Below, piece by piece: positions 1-8,219 of a stretch of 49,038 nt of DNA. Every line of letters begins with the position of its first letter. Position 1 is the stretch's first letter. The stretch is taken from NCBI RefSeq assembly GCF_900605005.1, contig NZ_LR027558.1, positions 2,445,555 through 2,494,592 on the forward strand. Reading direction: 5' to 3'. Below the pieces are notes generated by a model. That model had not been told where the DNA came from, made no database searches, and saw only the letters and a program-made list of their open reading frames with translations. A program made the translations under genes and the position numbers. Source of the DNA: Acidipropionibacterium timonense (GTDB lineage: Bacteria > Actinomycetota > Actinomycetes > Propionibacteriales > Propionibacteriaceae).

Positions 1-126
1 TCAGATTCGAGTGCTCACCAGAGGCCTTGGCCTCATCGAGCATCCGCAGCGCGCGCTCGCGCATCTCGGGAGAGTACTTCTGGTTCATCGTGTTCCATCC
101 TTGCTTCAAGAACGGAACGAAACCCA
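1..126 (-). mobile_element. Edge of an IS3-type insertion sequence (start of OrfA), runs off the window
   Basis: On the minus strand an ATG at 88-86 opens a reading frame beginning MNQKYSPEMRERAL, which runs off the left edge after 29 residues. This matches the start of IS3-family OrfA proteins, whose N-terminus is a helix-turn-helix that binds the element ends. The element must end between this start and the tnpB remnant. A TG/CA-type terminus near 126 is plausible, since the next bases already read as TnpB protein. The exact border is inferred, and only the first part of OrfA is visible. Confidence 0.6.
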
Positions 127-599
127 GGCCGATTCACTTCGAGACCGTCGTGGTGGAGAACCTGTCCGTCGCCGGCATGATGACCCGAGGCGGCGCCTAC
201 AAGCGAGGACTGAACCACAGCATCGCTCGTGCCGCTCTCGCCCGCACCCGTTCCGACGCCGAGTACAAGACCGCCCGCGAGGGCGGCACCCTGATCATGG
301 TCGACCGGTTCTACCCGTCGTCCAAAACCTGCTCGACCTGTGGCCACGTGAAAACCAAGCTGACCCTCGCCGAACGGACCTACCACTGCGACAACCCCTC
401 CTGCAGGACGTCGCTCGATCGCGACCTGAACGCCGCGATCAACCTGGCCCGACAAGGCCTGGCCGGGAGTACCCCGGCGACTGGACGTGGAGCCACGCAG
501 AAGACCGCCAGCCTTCGGGCCCCGGCGGCAGCAGGCGACGAAGCGTCAACCGCCCCGAGCGGAGTCCCCGCCGGCAACGACGGGGTGCGAACAGAGTGA
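127..599 (+). pseudogene. tnpB: 3' part of an IS200/IS605-type tnpB gene (RNA-guided nuclease TnpB), 5'-truncated
   Basis: The frame encodes the C-terminal half of a TnpB protein. The RuvC-II region with its glutamate is visible (VVVENLSVAGMM). It is followed by the zinc ribbon (CSTCG, then CDNPSC) and the RuvC-III aspartate motif (DRDLNAAINLA). A low-complexity tail typical of actinobacterial TnpB ends at 599. The N-terminal half, including the first RuvC aspartate, is absent because the frame meets an IS3-type element near 126. The nuclease should therefore be inactive. In this family the guide (omega) RNA overlaps the 3' end of tnpB and continues to the right end of the element, so the DNA just after 599 might still hold its scaffold. 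No tnpA is visible. Confidence 0.8.
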
Positions 600-1345
600 C
601 CACCAAAGATCACTCACTCGCAACGGGACGGCAATGAATCCATCAGCCATGAGAGCCCCGACCAGGCGCTTCCGGCGCCGTCCCAGGGCCGGGCGGCTCT
701 GCCGCACGACCCGGTCGTGGACGTCCACAGTCTGCGAGCCGAACTCTCTGACGTGCGGACCGCCGCCACCCAGGCCCAGCAGACCCTTGACCCTCAGGCC
801 CGCCAGCGTGCGGCCGTCGAGGCCGCCATCGCTCAAGGCCGGGCCGTCCGCCAGCGTGCGGCCGCCCGCCGCACGCCCATCGCAGGACCCGCCGGTGAAC
901 CCGTGCGCCGACCGGACGTCCGCCAGTCCGCCGCCACCCAGGCCCAGCAGACCCTTGACCGTCAGGCCCGCCAGCGTGCGGCCGCCGCGGCCGCCATCGC
1001 TCAAGGCCGGGCCGTCCGCCAGTCCGCGGCCGCCCGACGGACGCCCATCGCAGGACCCGGCGGTGAACCCGTGCGCCGGCCGGACGTCCGGCGGCAGCAG
1101 GACCCGTCGCGCCGGAACGGACGGGGCCTGTGATGGTGAGTGCTCGTCGCGGCAGCAGTGCCCGGAGCCTAGACATAAGGATCCCCCGGCCTCGGTCCGC
1201 GATACGCTGGACAATCCACCGGGGGCCGTGTGGGCTATCCGCAGACTCCCACTCCGTTTTTCCTGACCTTCAGTATAGGGCATCGGCTGCCTTGAGCGCA
1301 AGAGGACGACGAGACTCACGTAAAAGGTCCGGATGCGGCAGCACG
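600..1345. other. Region without a confident gene; holds a tandem repeat and weak open frames
   Basis: Between the tnpB remnant and the next insertion sequence there is no gene I can assign. A plus-strand frame starting at GTG 717 and ending at 1133 (138 residues) has an Ala/Arg/Gln-rich, helical-looking composition (RTAATQAQQTLD, ARQRAA, RRTPIAGP). It stays open further upstream, towards about 620. Because the repeat here is a multiple of three long and very G+C rich, several frames on both strands are open, so openness is weak evidence. It could be a decayed plasmid or mobilisation gene fragment. I cannot name a family. Confidence 0.5.
761..1096. repeat. Two tandem copies of a 168-bp unit
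   Basis: Copy 1 is 761-928 and copy 2 is 929-1096, both starting cgccgccacc. The copies are nearly identical, with scattered substitutions. In the frame of the GTG at 717 each copy encodes 56 residues: AATQAQQTLD..., then QGRAVRQ..., then RRTPIAGP..., then EPVRRPDVR. The unit length keeps the frame. This could be repeat expansion in a real coding gene or a simple tandem duplication of non-coding DNA. Confidence 0.85.
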
Positions 1346-1366
1346 TGCCTCAGATGAGGATGTCCG
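1346..1366 (+). repeat. Left terminal inverted repeat of the integrase-type IS
   Basis: The 21-bp sequence begins TGCCTCA and ends GATGTCCG. It pairs with 2657-2677 at 17 of 21 positions. Confidence 0.7.
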
Positions 1367-1391
1367 CGTACTGACGGTGTAGGCCCGGGCC

Positions 1392-2609
1392 ATGGATCGG
1401 GAGCTGTCGATGGCCGCACGCCGTGAGATCACCAAGAAGTACGCCCACCAGTACCGGGCCGCATCGAAGAAGGACAAGTCGGTGCTGCTGGACTCCCTGA
1501 CCGCCACCACAGGCTGGACCCGTGACCACGCCCGCCGCGCGATCCGGGCAGCCCTGACGCGGAAAGGCGCCGCGTCCCAGCAGAAGCGCCGGCCCCGGCC
1601 CCGCAAGTACTCCTACGACGCCGTGAAGGTCCTCCAGCACGTGTGGAGCGTGACGGGTCAGCCCTCCGGGAAGTACCTGGCCCCCGTGATGGACGACACC
1701 CTGAACAGGCTGGAACGCTTCAAGGAGTTCGGGAAAGTCACCCGCCGGGCCACCCCCGCGGTGCTGACCGAACTGCGCTCCATGTCGGCGGCCACCATCG
1801 ACAGGTACCTGAAACCCTTCAAGGACGCCGCCTACCCGGCCGCCGGCCTGTCAGCCACCCGACCCGCCCCTCACATCCTGCGTGCCGCGGTGCCCCTGCG
1901 CACCAGCCTGGACGGGCCGATCACCGATCCCGGGCTGGTAGAGGTCGACACCGTGGCCCACTGCGGCCACACCCTGGTCGGGGAATTCCTGTGGACCTTG
2001 TCGGCCACCCTGCCCGTCTCCGGCTACACGGTCCTGACCACGGTCAAGAACAAGGCATTCGTCCACATCGGGGCCGGCATGGACCGGATCGTCGACCAGA
2101 TGCCCGTGCCCGTGGCGGAGGTCCACGTCGACAACGGGTCGGAGTTCATCAACTGGGGCCTCATCGACTGGGCGAAGGGCCACGACATCGCGATGTCCCG
2201 CTCGCGGCCCTACAAGAAGAACGACAACGCCCACGTCGAGCAGCGCAACGGCGACTGGGTCCGCCGCCACGCCTTCAGATACCGCTACGAGACCGCAACC
2301 GAGCTTCAGCTGCTCAACCAATTGTGGCCCCCGGTGATGGCCCGCAAGAACCACCTACTACCCTGCGTCAAGGCCATCGGCTGGACCACCACCTCCGCGG
2401 GGCGCAAGAAGCGGGTCTACGACAAGCCCAAGACCCCTTACCAGCGGCTGGTCGACTCCCGTGTCCTGGACCCCGCCACACGGGCCCGCCTGGCAGCCGA
2501 GCACGACAGGCTCAACCCCGCCGATCTGGCCCGGCGGATCACCGACATCCAGAACCAGCTCATCCGCCTAGCCGAACGTCGCACCCAGACCGACCAACCC
2601 GCCGCCTGA
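1392..2609 (+). CDS. Transposase with integrase (rve) catalytic core, IS481/ISNCY-like
   Basis: The 405-residue protein has a basic N-terminal DNA-binding region (residues 1-80, with a helix-turn-helix-like stretch around LTATTGWTRDHARRAIR). It is followed by a DDE/integrase core. The catalytic residues are visible: the first Asp in VEVDTVAHCG (near residue 180), the second in VHVDNGSEFIN (near 247), and the Glu in PYKKNDNAHVEQRNGDWVRR (near 285). The PYKKND..HVEQ signature is typical of the integrase-type group filed under ISNCY/IS481. The frame is intact, so the element may still be active. ATG 1392 is the longest start. ATG 1410 (MAARREITKKYAHQY) looks more like the usual N-terminus of relatives and may be the real one. 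Confidence 0.85.
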   Translation: MDRELSMAARREITKKYAHQYRAASKKDKSVLLDSLTATTGWTRDHARRAIRAALTRKGAASQQKRRPRPRKYSYDAVKVLQHVWSVTGQPSGKYLAPVMDDTLNRLERFKEFGKVTRRATPAVLTELRSMSAATIDRYLKPFKDAAYPAAGLSATRPAPHILRAAVPLRTSLDGPITDPGLVEVDTVAHCGHTLVGEFLWTLSATLPVSGYTVLTTVKNKAFVHIGAGMDRIVDQMPVPVAEVHVDNGSEFINWGLIDWAKGHDIAMSRSRPYKKNDNAHVEQRNGDWVRRHAFRYRYETATELQLLNQLWPPVMARKNHLLPCVKAIGWTTTSAGRKKRVYDKPKTPYQRLVDSRVLDPATRARLAAEHDRLNPADLARRITDIQNQLIRLAERRTQTDQPAA

Positions 2610-2621
2610 CTCATCTCCATC

Positions 2622-2677
2622 CGGACATTTCAGCTGAGGCAAGCGCTGCGCTCATCCGGACATCTTGACATGAGGCA
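2622..2677 (-). repeat. Right end of the integrase-type IS with two copies of the terminal motif
   Basis: An outer copy at 2657-2677 and an inner copy at 2622-2641 both read CGGACAT, a short variable stretch, then TGAGGCA. Both are in the orientation opposite to the left end. The inner copy begins just after the transposase stop (2609). It may be a second transposase-binding site or a trace of an earlier end. Confidence 0.65.
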
Positions 2678-2701
2678 AGACGACTCGTCTTCACCAGCCG
2701 T

Positions 2702-4144
2702 TCACCTCGGCTCCGCCGTGTGCGAGTCGTCGCGGTGGATGCGACCGCGCGCGAAGAACCAGCCGACCCCCAGCAGGAGGAACCACACCGGGGTGACGAG
2801 CAGCGCCTGGCGGGTGTCGGCGTCGCGGGTGAGGACGTAGAGGACGAAGACGAAGAAGACGAGCACGACCTGGGGCATGAATCGGGCTCCGGGCATCTTG
2901 AACGAGCTGGCCGCGTGGCCCTGGGGGTGCTTCCAGAGGAACATCATGTAGCTCACGAGAATGAGCGACCACACGGCGATGAAGAGCACGGCGGAGATCG
3001 TCGTCACCACCGTGAACGCCCCCATGATGGAGTCGTTGAGCATGAGGACGAGGGCCCCGATGATGAGCCCGACCGACAGGACGAGACCGGCAACGGGCAC
3101 GCCCTGACGTGACAGCCTGCCGAAGATCCTGGGGCTCATGCCCTTGTGGGCGAGCCCGTAGAGCATCCTGCTCGTCGAATAGATGCCCGAGTTGCAGCTG
3201 GAGCTGGCGGAGGTGAGGACGACGAAGTTCATGAGGGACGCCGCGAACGCCAGGCCGAGCAGCCCGAAGAGGTTGACGAAGGGACTGACGTCGGGGTTGA
3301 CCTCGTCCCAAGGGGTGACGCACATGATGGCCAGCAGGGCCCCGACGTAGAACAGCACGACGCGCAGCGGAATGGAGTTGATGGCCTTGGGCAGGGTCGT
3401 CATGGGATCGGCGGTCTCGGCCGACGTCGTCCCCACGAGTTCGATGCCGACGAAGGCGAAGACGGCGATCTGGAAGGAGGACAGGAATCCGCTCAGTCCG
3501 CGCGGGAAGAACCCATGATGCGTCCACAGGTTGCTCAGTGCCGCATGGCGCCCGTTCGGCGCCTTGAAGGCCACGACGACCATGACCGCAGCGGTGACGA
3601 TGAGGGCGAGGATGGCGACGATCTTGATCATCGCGAACCAGAACTCCAACTCCCCGAAGAGCCGCACGGTGAGCAGGTTGAGGCCGAGCAGGGCCAGCAT
3701 CGTCAGCGCCGCCAGCATCGCGGAGACCCGCTCGTCGCCCACCCAGTAGCTCCAGTACCCGCTGATGGCGATGACGTCGGCCATGCCGGTGACGACCCAG
3801 CACAGCCAGTAGGTCCAGCCCGAGAAGAACCCGGCCCAGGGCCCGAGCAGATCCGCACTGAAATCCTGGAAGCTCTTGTAGTCCAGGTTGAACAGGAGGA
3901 GCTCCCCCATCGCCCGCATGACGAAGAAGAGCATGAGCCCGATGATGATGTAGACGAGCACGAGTGAGGGTCCGGCGGCGTGCACGGTCTTCCCCGATCC
4001 CATGAACAGGCCGGTCCCGATGGCCCCGCCGATGGCGATGAGTTGGATGTGGCGGTTGCCCAGGCTGCGGTGCAGTTCCTGCGAGGACGCGCGCTGCGAC
4101 GGCGCGGGTTCGGGGCTCAGAGGTGAGGGGTGGGCAGTGCTCAT
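2702..4144 (-). CDS. cycA: D-serine/D-alanine/glycine:H+ symporter-like amino-acid permease
   Basis: The 480-residue protein of the APC superfamily has about twelve hydrophobic segments. Its N-terminal signature NRHIQLIAIGGAIGTGLFMG is that of amino-acid permeases of this family. Long stretches such as FFVMRAMGELLL, WFAMIKIVAI, AVFAFVGIELVGTTSAET and TRQALLVTPVWF are characteristic of CycA, which imports D-serine, D-alanine and glycine at the inner membrane. ATG 4144 is chosen because AGGA lies about 7 bp upstream; 11 further in-frame residues upstream are probably untranslated. The gene stands alone. An insertion sequence ends about 25 bp beyond its stop codon, so its original terminator may have been displaced. 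Substrate preference is inferred from sequence resemblance. Confidence 0.85.
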   Translation of the reverse strand: MSTAHPSPLSPEPAPSQRASSQELHRSLGNRHIQLIAIGGAIGTGLFMGSGKTVHAAGPSLVLVYIIIGLMLFFVMRAMGELLLFNLDYKSFQDFSADLLGPWAGFFSGWTYWLCWVVTGMADVIAISGYWSYWVGDERVSAMLAALTMLALLGLNLLTVRLFGELEFWFAMIKIVAILALIVTAAVMVVVAFKAPNGRHAALSNLWTHHGFFPRGLSGFLSSFQIAVFAFVGIELVGTTSAETADPMTTLPKAINSIPLRVVLFYVGALLAIMCVTPWDEVNPDVSPFVNLFGLLGLAFAASLMNFVVLTSASSSCNSGIYSTSRMLYGLAHKGMSPRIFGRLSRQGVPVAGLVLSVGLIIGALVLMLNDSIMGAFTVVTTISAVLFIAVWSLILVSYMMFLWKHPQGHAASSFKMPGARFMPQVVLVFFVFVLYVLTRDADTRQALLVTPVWFLLLGVGWFFARGRIHRDDSHTAEPR

Positions 4145-4297
4145 GGGAGTCCTCGGGAATGACGGCCCGCGGACCATCCGCGAGGTCAGAACCCGACCAT
4201 GGACCCGTCACCGTGGCGCCGACGCCGAGGACACCACGTGAACGCGGCGCTCACAGGTCCGCGAGAGTGGTACAAGGGCACGGCTCTGACGCAGCCC

Positions 4298-4880
4298 TCA
4301 GCCGTTCTGCTCGTAGGCGATCTCGACGAGGCCTCGCAGCCGCTCGACCGACGCCGGCTCGGCGTCCCCGGCAACCTGGACCCAGTGCGTCGCCTGAGCG
4401 AATCCCTTCGCCGGGGCCAACCTGTCGTCGTCGGGCACGTCCCGGAAGCGCAGCCCGAGACGCACCGTCATACGAGGACCGGGCCCCACCGCGGCGAACT
4501 GCCGCGCGGATGATCGGGGTGTACGTCGCCCTGGCCTCGACGGTGGCCTCGGGGCCGATACCGGCGCACAGGGCGACGAGGGCGTCGTGGAGCGGCCGCA
4601 GCGGGGCCTTCCTCCCGGCATACATCTGGTCGGCGAACTCCTCGGGGGTCGGCATCGTCCAACCATGACGCCGCGCCACCTCGAACCCGAGGGCCCACTG
4701 CGTGTTCTGGGCGACGCCGTGCTCCTGGCGCAGCCAGCGCCGGACGGCGGCCTGATCGAGAGGGTCGACGCCGGACGCCTCGACGATCGCGGCCCACTCA
4801 TCCACGTCGCGACCCGTGCGTTCACGCATCGAGGCCAGCAGCGCCGCGGTCATGTCCTCGGGAGATGCCATGGACGACAT
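4298..4880 (-). pseudogene. DUF4287/DUF5655-domain protein, split by a frameshift
   Basis: From ATG 4880 (or 4871) one frame gives a DUF4287-like N-terminal domain (TGRDVDEWAAIVEASGVD, then the WLRQEHGVAQNTQWALGFEV region). It continues into the start of a DUF5655-like domain (MYAGRKAPLRPLHDALVA, then EATVEARATYTPIIRA). The expected continuation, RQFAAVGPGPRMTVRLGLRF to VEIAYEQNG, lies in another frame ending at 4298. The frames meet within the CGCGCG run at about 4502-4508, consistent with a one-base deletion. DUF5655 proteins are small proteins of unknown function, some labelled 'predicted transport protein'. The break could be a real inactivating mutation or a sequencing error. Both halves look conserved, so any mutation is recent. 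Confidence 0.7.
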
Positions 4881-4911
4881 TGTCACCCACTCCGCCCGGC
4901 TCCGAAACAGG

Positions 4912-5220
4912 TCAGGGCCCGGGCACGAGCCGCCGCCCTGACCACTCCCATTCGCTGAGGCCCCCGTCGAGCAGGCGAGCATCGAAGCCCAGCGCCTCGA
5001 GCCGCCCCGCAGCGACCGACGACCTGTTCCCGTGATTGCAGACGACGAGGATCACCCGGTCGCGAGGCAGTTCCTCCATGCGCTCGGGCAGCTGGGAGAT
5101 CGGGATGTTGAGGGCTCCCCTGATGTGACCGCCCTCGAACTCGTAGCCCATCCGAACGTCCAGGACGAGGGCTCCGCGCAGGATCTCGGCATCGGCCTGA
5201 CCCGGCGTGCATCGCTTCAT
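4912..5220 (-). CDS. Single-domain rhodanese-like sulfurtransferase
   Basis: The 102-residue protein has one rhodanese domain: LVLDVRMGYEFEGGHIRGALNIP near the N-terminus, then the active-site loop VVCNHGNRSSVAAGRLEALGF, then LDGGLSEW. The loop has the catalytic Cys, which would carry the persulfide, followed by NHGNRS, a common variant in single-domain actinobacterial rhodaneses. ATG 5220 is preceded by GGAGGA at about 5226-5231, a strong ribosome-binding site; an upstream in-frame start at 5247 lacks this support. It transcribes away from the polysaccharide locus, so its upstream region is shared with the start of block A. The sulfur acceptor is unknown. Confidence 0.85.
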   Translation of the reverse strand: MKRCTPGQADAEILRGALVLDVRMGYEFEGGHIRGALNIPISQLPERMEELPRDRVILVVCNHGNRSSVAAGRLEALGFDARLLDGGLSEWEWSGRRLVPGP

Positions 5221-5482
5221 GGTGATCCTCCACGGTCGGACTGACACCCATGCCGACAGACGACAGTGTCACCTATGCTGGGGACATCGGGAGGGTGCGA
5301 GCGGGGAACCGATGAGCGACACTGGAGCGACGATTCCACTGCACGGTACACCACCACGGCGTCACCTCAAGTGGAAAAGACCGATGTTCACAGGGTATTT
5401 TTGAGCCACCAGGCGGGGGATCCGGTCGCGGACCTGCCGGTCCAGCACGGAGGAAGGACGGAGGTCCACCGGTGATGAGCTT
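5221..5482. promoter_or_regulatory. Divergent intergenic region upstream of the polysaccharide block A
   Basis: The 262-bp gap separates the rhodanese gene from the initiating sugar transferase and should hold promoters for both. A possible -10 hexamer TATGCT at 5275-5280 points into block A, with only a poor -35 17 bp upstream. An A/T-rich run (TATTTTT) lies at about 5397-5403, in a leader of roughly 200 nt. No convincing riboswitch or operator was seen. The -10 assignment is tentative. Confidence 0.35.
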
Positions 5483-7036
5483 GTGAGCGGGACGCTTCGC
5501 GCCTCCGGGCTCCGCGTGGTCCCGGATGGTGTCCCCGACCTCATCGAGCCCCCGGCGTTCTCCGGTCAGACCACGCGACCGGCCGGCCTCATCAGCACGC
5601 CAGAGACGTCGATCGATCCCCGTCCACAGCCGGGACGCGACGCCTCCTACCGGCTCTGGGTTCTCGGTGCCGACGCCCTGGTCATCGCGCTGACGATCAT
5701 CGTCGCCGTCTTCGCTCGCGCCGCAACGCCGTTCCTGCCCAACGCCGGGGACGTCGAGAGACTCGTCCTGCCCTTGGCGGGAGCCATCTGGATCGGTTGG
5801 CTCGCGCTGCTCGGTGCCGCGGGGTCCTACCGCGCCAAGGTGCTCGGTGCCGGCATGGGCGAGTACCGCAACGTCCTGGACGGGTCGCTGTTGGCCGCCG
5901 CCGGGCTGGGCATCAGCGCCTATCTCTTCATGTACCCGCTCTCGCGTGGGTTCTTCTTCCTCGCCTTCCTCGTCGGCATCCCGGCCCTGCTCCTCGAGCG
6001 GTTCGCCTTGCGACGACTGCTGCACCGGTTACGGCGCGCCGGAAGGTTCCGCCGCCCCGTCATCCTGGCCGGCGACTGCCTCCACGTCGACGATCTGGCG
6101 ACGATCCTGCGGCGTGAGTCCTGGTTGGGCTACGACGTCGTCGGACTGCTCACCCCCGATCACCGCGGATGTCAAGCCACCGACGCCCCCGTCCTCGGCT
6201 CGCCCAGGGACGCCCTGGCCGCGGTCAACCGCACCCACGCCGCAGCCGTCATCTTCGTCGAGGGATCCTTCTCGCGGGCCTACCAGTTCAACCGCCTCGC
6301 ACGGGAACTCGAGAGCGAGAAGGCCGAGCTCATCATCGTCCCGTCGTTGACCGATGTCTCCGCGCAGCGGATGAACGTCCGCCCGGTCGCGGGCATCCCA
6401 CTCGTGCACATCGAGAAGCCGCAGGCGGAACGGGCCGGCGGCTGGTTCAAACGGCTCTTCGACGTCGTCGGCTCGGCTCTCCTCCTCATCATCTCCTCAC
6501 CCGTCATCCTGGCCACCGCGATCGCCATCAAGATCGAGGACGGCGGCCCCGTCCTCTTCCGGCAGCAGCGGGTGGGACGCAAGGGAGAGACCTTCACCTG
6601 CTACAAGCTGCGCTCGATGGTGACGAACGCCGAGGAGATCAAGGAGAGGGCCCTCGTCCACCTCAACGAGTCGGACGGCGTCCTGTTCAAGATGAAGGAC
6701 GATCCGCGCATCACGCGAGTGGGCCGGATCACCCGGAGGTACTCGATCGACGAGCTCCCTCAGTTCTTCAACGTCCTGCGTGGCGACATGAGTCTCGTCG
6801 GTCCCCGGCCCGCCTTGGAGAAGGAGGTCGCCGAGTACGAGAGCCACGTGAGACGGCGTCTCGACGTGCGCCCCGGCATCACCGGACTGTGGCAGGTCTC
6901 GGGACGGTCCGATCTGTCGTGGCAGGACACCGTTCGCCTCGATCTGTACTACGTCGACAACTGGTCGTTCGTCCAGGACGTGAGCATCCTGCTCAAGACG
7001 TTCCGGGCAGTCCTCGGTTCGGATGGGGCATATTGA
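5483..7036 (+). CDS. Initiating polyprenyl-phosphate glycosyl-1-phosphate transferase (WbaP/ExoY type)
   Basis: The 517-residue membrane enzyme has about four N-terminal transmembrane segments (roughly residues 50-180) and a soluble Rossmann-like middle part. The C-terminal bacterial sugar transferase domain covers about 315-517. It begins with the membrane-entering helix FKRLFDVVGSALLLIISSP and contains GGPVLFRQQRVG, FTCYKLRSM, RRYSIDELPQFFNVLRGDMSLVGPRP and PGITGLWQVSGR. These are hallmarks of enzymes that move a sugar-1-phosphate from a nucleotide sugar to undecaprenyl phosphate, the first step of repeat-unit assembly. It starts at GTG 5483 and opens block A, as expected for a priming enzyme. 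Galactose or glucose is the usual sugar; which one cannot be read here. Confidence 0.9.
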   Translation: MSGTLRASGLRVVPDGVPDLIEPPAFSGQTTRPAGLISTPETSIDPRPQPGRDASYRLWVLGADALVIALTIIVAVFARAATPFLPNAGDVERLVLPLAGAIWIGWLALLGAAGSYRAKVLGAGMGEYRNVLDGSLLAAAGLGISAYLFMYPLSRGFFFLAFLVGIPALLLERFALRRLLHRLRRAGRFRRPVILAGDCLHVDDLATILRRESWLGYDVVGLLTPDHRGCQATDAPVLGSPRDALAAVNRTHAAAVIFVEGSFSRAYQFNRLARELESEKAELIIVPSLTDVSAQRMNVRPVAGIPLVHIEKPQAERAGGWFKRLFDVVGSALLLIISSPVILATAIAIKIEDGGPVLFRQQRVGRKGETFTCYKLRSMVTNAEEIKERALVHLNESDGVLFKMKDDPRITRVGRITRRYSIDELPQFFNVLRGDMSLVGPRPALEKEVAEYESHVRRRLDVRPGITGLWQVSGRSDLSWQDTVRLDLYYVDNWSFVQDVSILLKTFRAVLGSDGAY

Positions 7037-7133
7037 GCCCATCGTCACTCATCCTGGCGTGCCGAACGCCTCGGGTGCCGGATGCGGCGATCTGGCGCTC
7101 AGATCATCATTGCCTCGCCGCAGGAGAGTGTGC

Positions 7134-8219
7134 ATGAAGGTCACCATCACGGGTGGAGCAGGATTCATCGGACAGTACGTCGCGCGGCGTTTCGTGAGCC
7201 TCGGCAACACCGTCACGGCCGTCGACATCCTCCATCCGCAAACCCATGCCGATGTCGATGCGGATCGACGCCGGTTCCCCGGCGAGGTACTCGAACTCGA
7301 CGTCGCCGAGGAATGTTCCTGGACGCAGCTTGATCGGCCAGATCTCCTCATCCACCTCGCCGCCGAGACGGGTACGGCGCAGTCCATGTATGAGACCGAG
7401 CGCTATCGCCGGGTCAACGTCGATGGCACTCGGCTCGCTGCCGAGGCCGCAGCACGCTGGCAGATTCCCCTCGTCTACACCAGTTCTCGCGCCGTGTACG
7501 GCGGCGGGCGATGGCGTCTGCCCGATGGAAGCGTCGAGTTCGGGACGCCATCAAGCTCCGAAGCTGTTCCCGAGGACTCCCGTGAAGCAGACACTCACTG
7601 CCCGGTGAGCGTCTACGGACAGACGAAGTCCGAGGGTGAGTCCATGCTCGCTGACGCTGCGACGACGATTCCCGTGTCCATCTTCCGGCCCCAGAACGTC
7701 ATCGGCCCGGGGCAAGCTCTTCACAATCCGTACACCGGGGTCCTCGCGGCGTGGCTGGCCATGCTCAAGGAGAACAAGCCCATCACCGTGTACGGGGACG
7801 GTTCGCAGACCCGCGATTTCATCCACGTCGATGATCTGGCGCGCATGATCGTCTGGGCCGGCACTCACGACCCACAGGTGGGGCAGGCACGCATCCTCAA
7901 CGCGGGGTCTGGGGTCCGCACGACGCTCCTGCAACTGGCCCAGTACTGCATTGATGCGGCACCTCAGCCGCGCACCAGCGGCATCACTCACGTCGATGTC
8001 GTCCGTGCCGGTGACATCGATCATGCCTGTGCCGACATGTCCCTGGCCAGGTCGCTGGGAGCGCCAGAACCGTCCTGGAGCACACCCGACGCCGTGGCGG
8101 ATTTCATCCGGTCCGGATGGGACCAGCAGGGTGCCAAGGCATCCGCATGGGACGACGCCCTCGACGAACTCGCCCAGCACGGCATGACGGACTCATTTCA
8201 CAGAGGTAATGACGCATGA
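7134..8219 (+). CDS. NAD-dependent sugar epimerase/dehydratase (extended SDR)
   Basis: The 361-residue protein has the extended short-chain-dehydrogenase fold. The NAD-binding motif GGAGFIG is at residues 7-13. The catalytic region has VYTSSRAVYGGG and the YxxxK pair in VYGQTKSEGE. The C-terminal half resembles nucleotide-sugar 4-epimerases (SIFRPQNVIGPGQ, VYGDGSQTRDFIHVDDLA). ATG 7134 is chosen because AGGAG lies about 7 bp upstream; longer starts read through the upstream gap. It overlaps the next gene (CMP-sugar transferase) by ATGA, so it probably makes or modifies the precursor of the nonulosonic acid or another sugar of the repeat unit. Substrate unknown. Confidence 0.8.
   Translation: MKVTITGGAGFIGQYVARRFVSLGNTVTAVDILHPQTHADVDADRRRFPGEVLELDVAEECSWTQLDRPDLLIHLAAETGTAQSMYETERYRRVNVDGTRLAAEAAARWQIPLVYTSSRAVYGGGRWRLPDGSVEFGTPSSSEAVPEDSREADTHCPVSVYGQTKSEGESMLADAATTIPVSIFRPQNVIGPGQALHNPYTGVLAAWLAMLKENKPITVYGDGSQTRDFIHVDDLARMIVWAGTHDPQVGQARILNAGSGVRTTLLQLAQYCIDAAPQPRTSGITHVDVVRAGDIDHACADMSLARSLGAPEPSWSTPDAVADFIRSGWDQQGAKASAWDDALDELAQHGMTDSFHRGNDA

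Larger units (their letters stand above)
1346..2677 (+). mobile_element. Complete integrase-type insertion sequence with terminal inverted repeats
   Basis: The left end at 1346-1366 (TGCCTCA, six bases, GATGTCCG) matches the reverse complement of the right end at 2657-2677 at 17 of 21 positions. A second copy of the right-end motif lies inside the element at 2622-2641. One transposase gene fills the interior. The right end is only about 25 bp from the stop codon of the neighbouring permease gene. I could not confirm a target-site duplication by eye. The family is probably the IS481/ISNCY (IS1202-like) group, inferred from the transposase. Confidence 0.75.

Noticed and set aside
487-1319. Overlapping long frames on both strands across the tandem repeat
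   Set aside because: All frames stay open because the repeat unit is a multiple of three and G+C-rich. Only the frame from 717 looks even possibly protein-like, and it is reported only as uncertain.
2691-4211. 506-codon minus-strand frame overlapping cycA in another frame
   Set aside because: It is Arg/His/Pro-rich without hydrophobic segments, a frame shadow of the permease gene.
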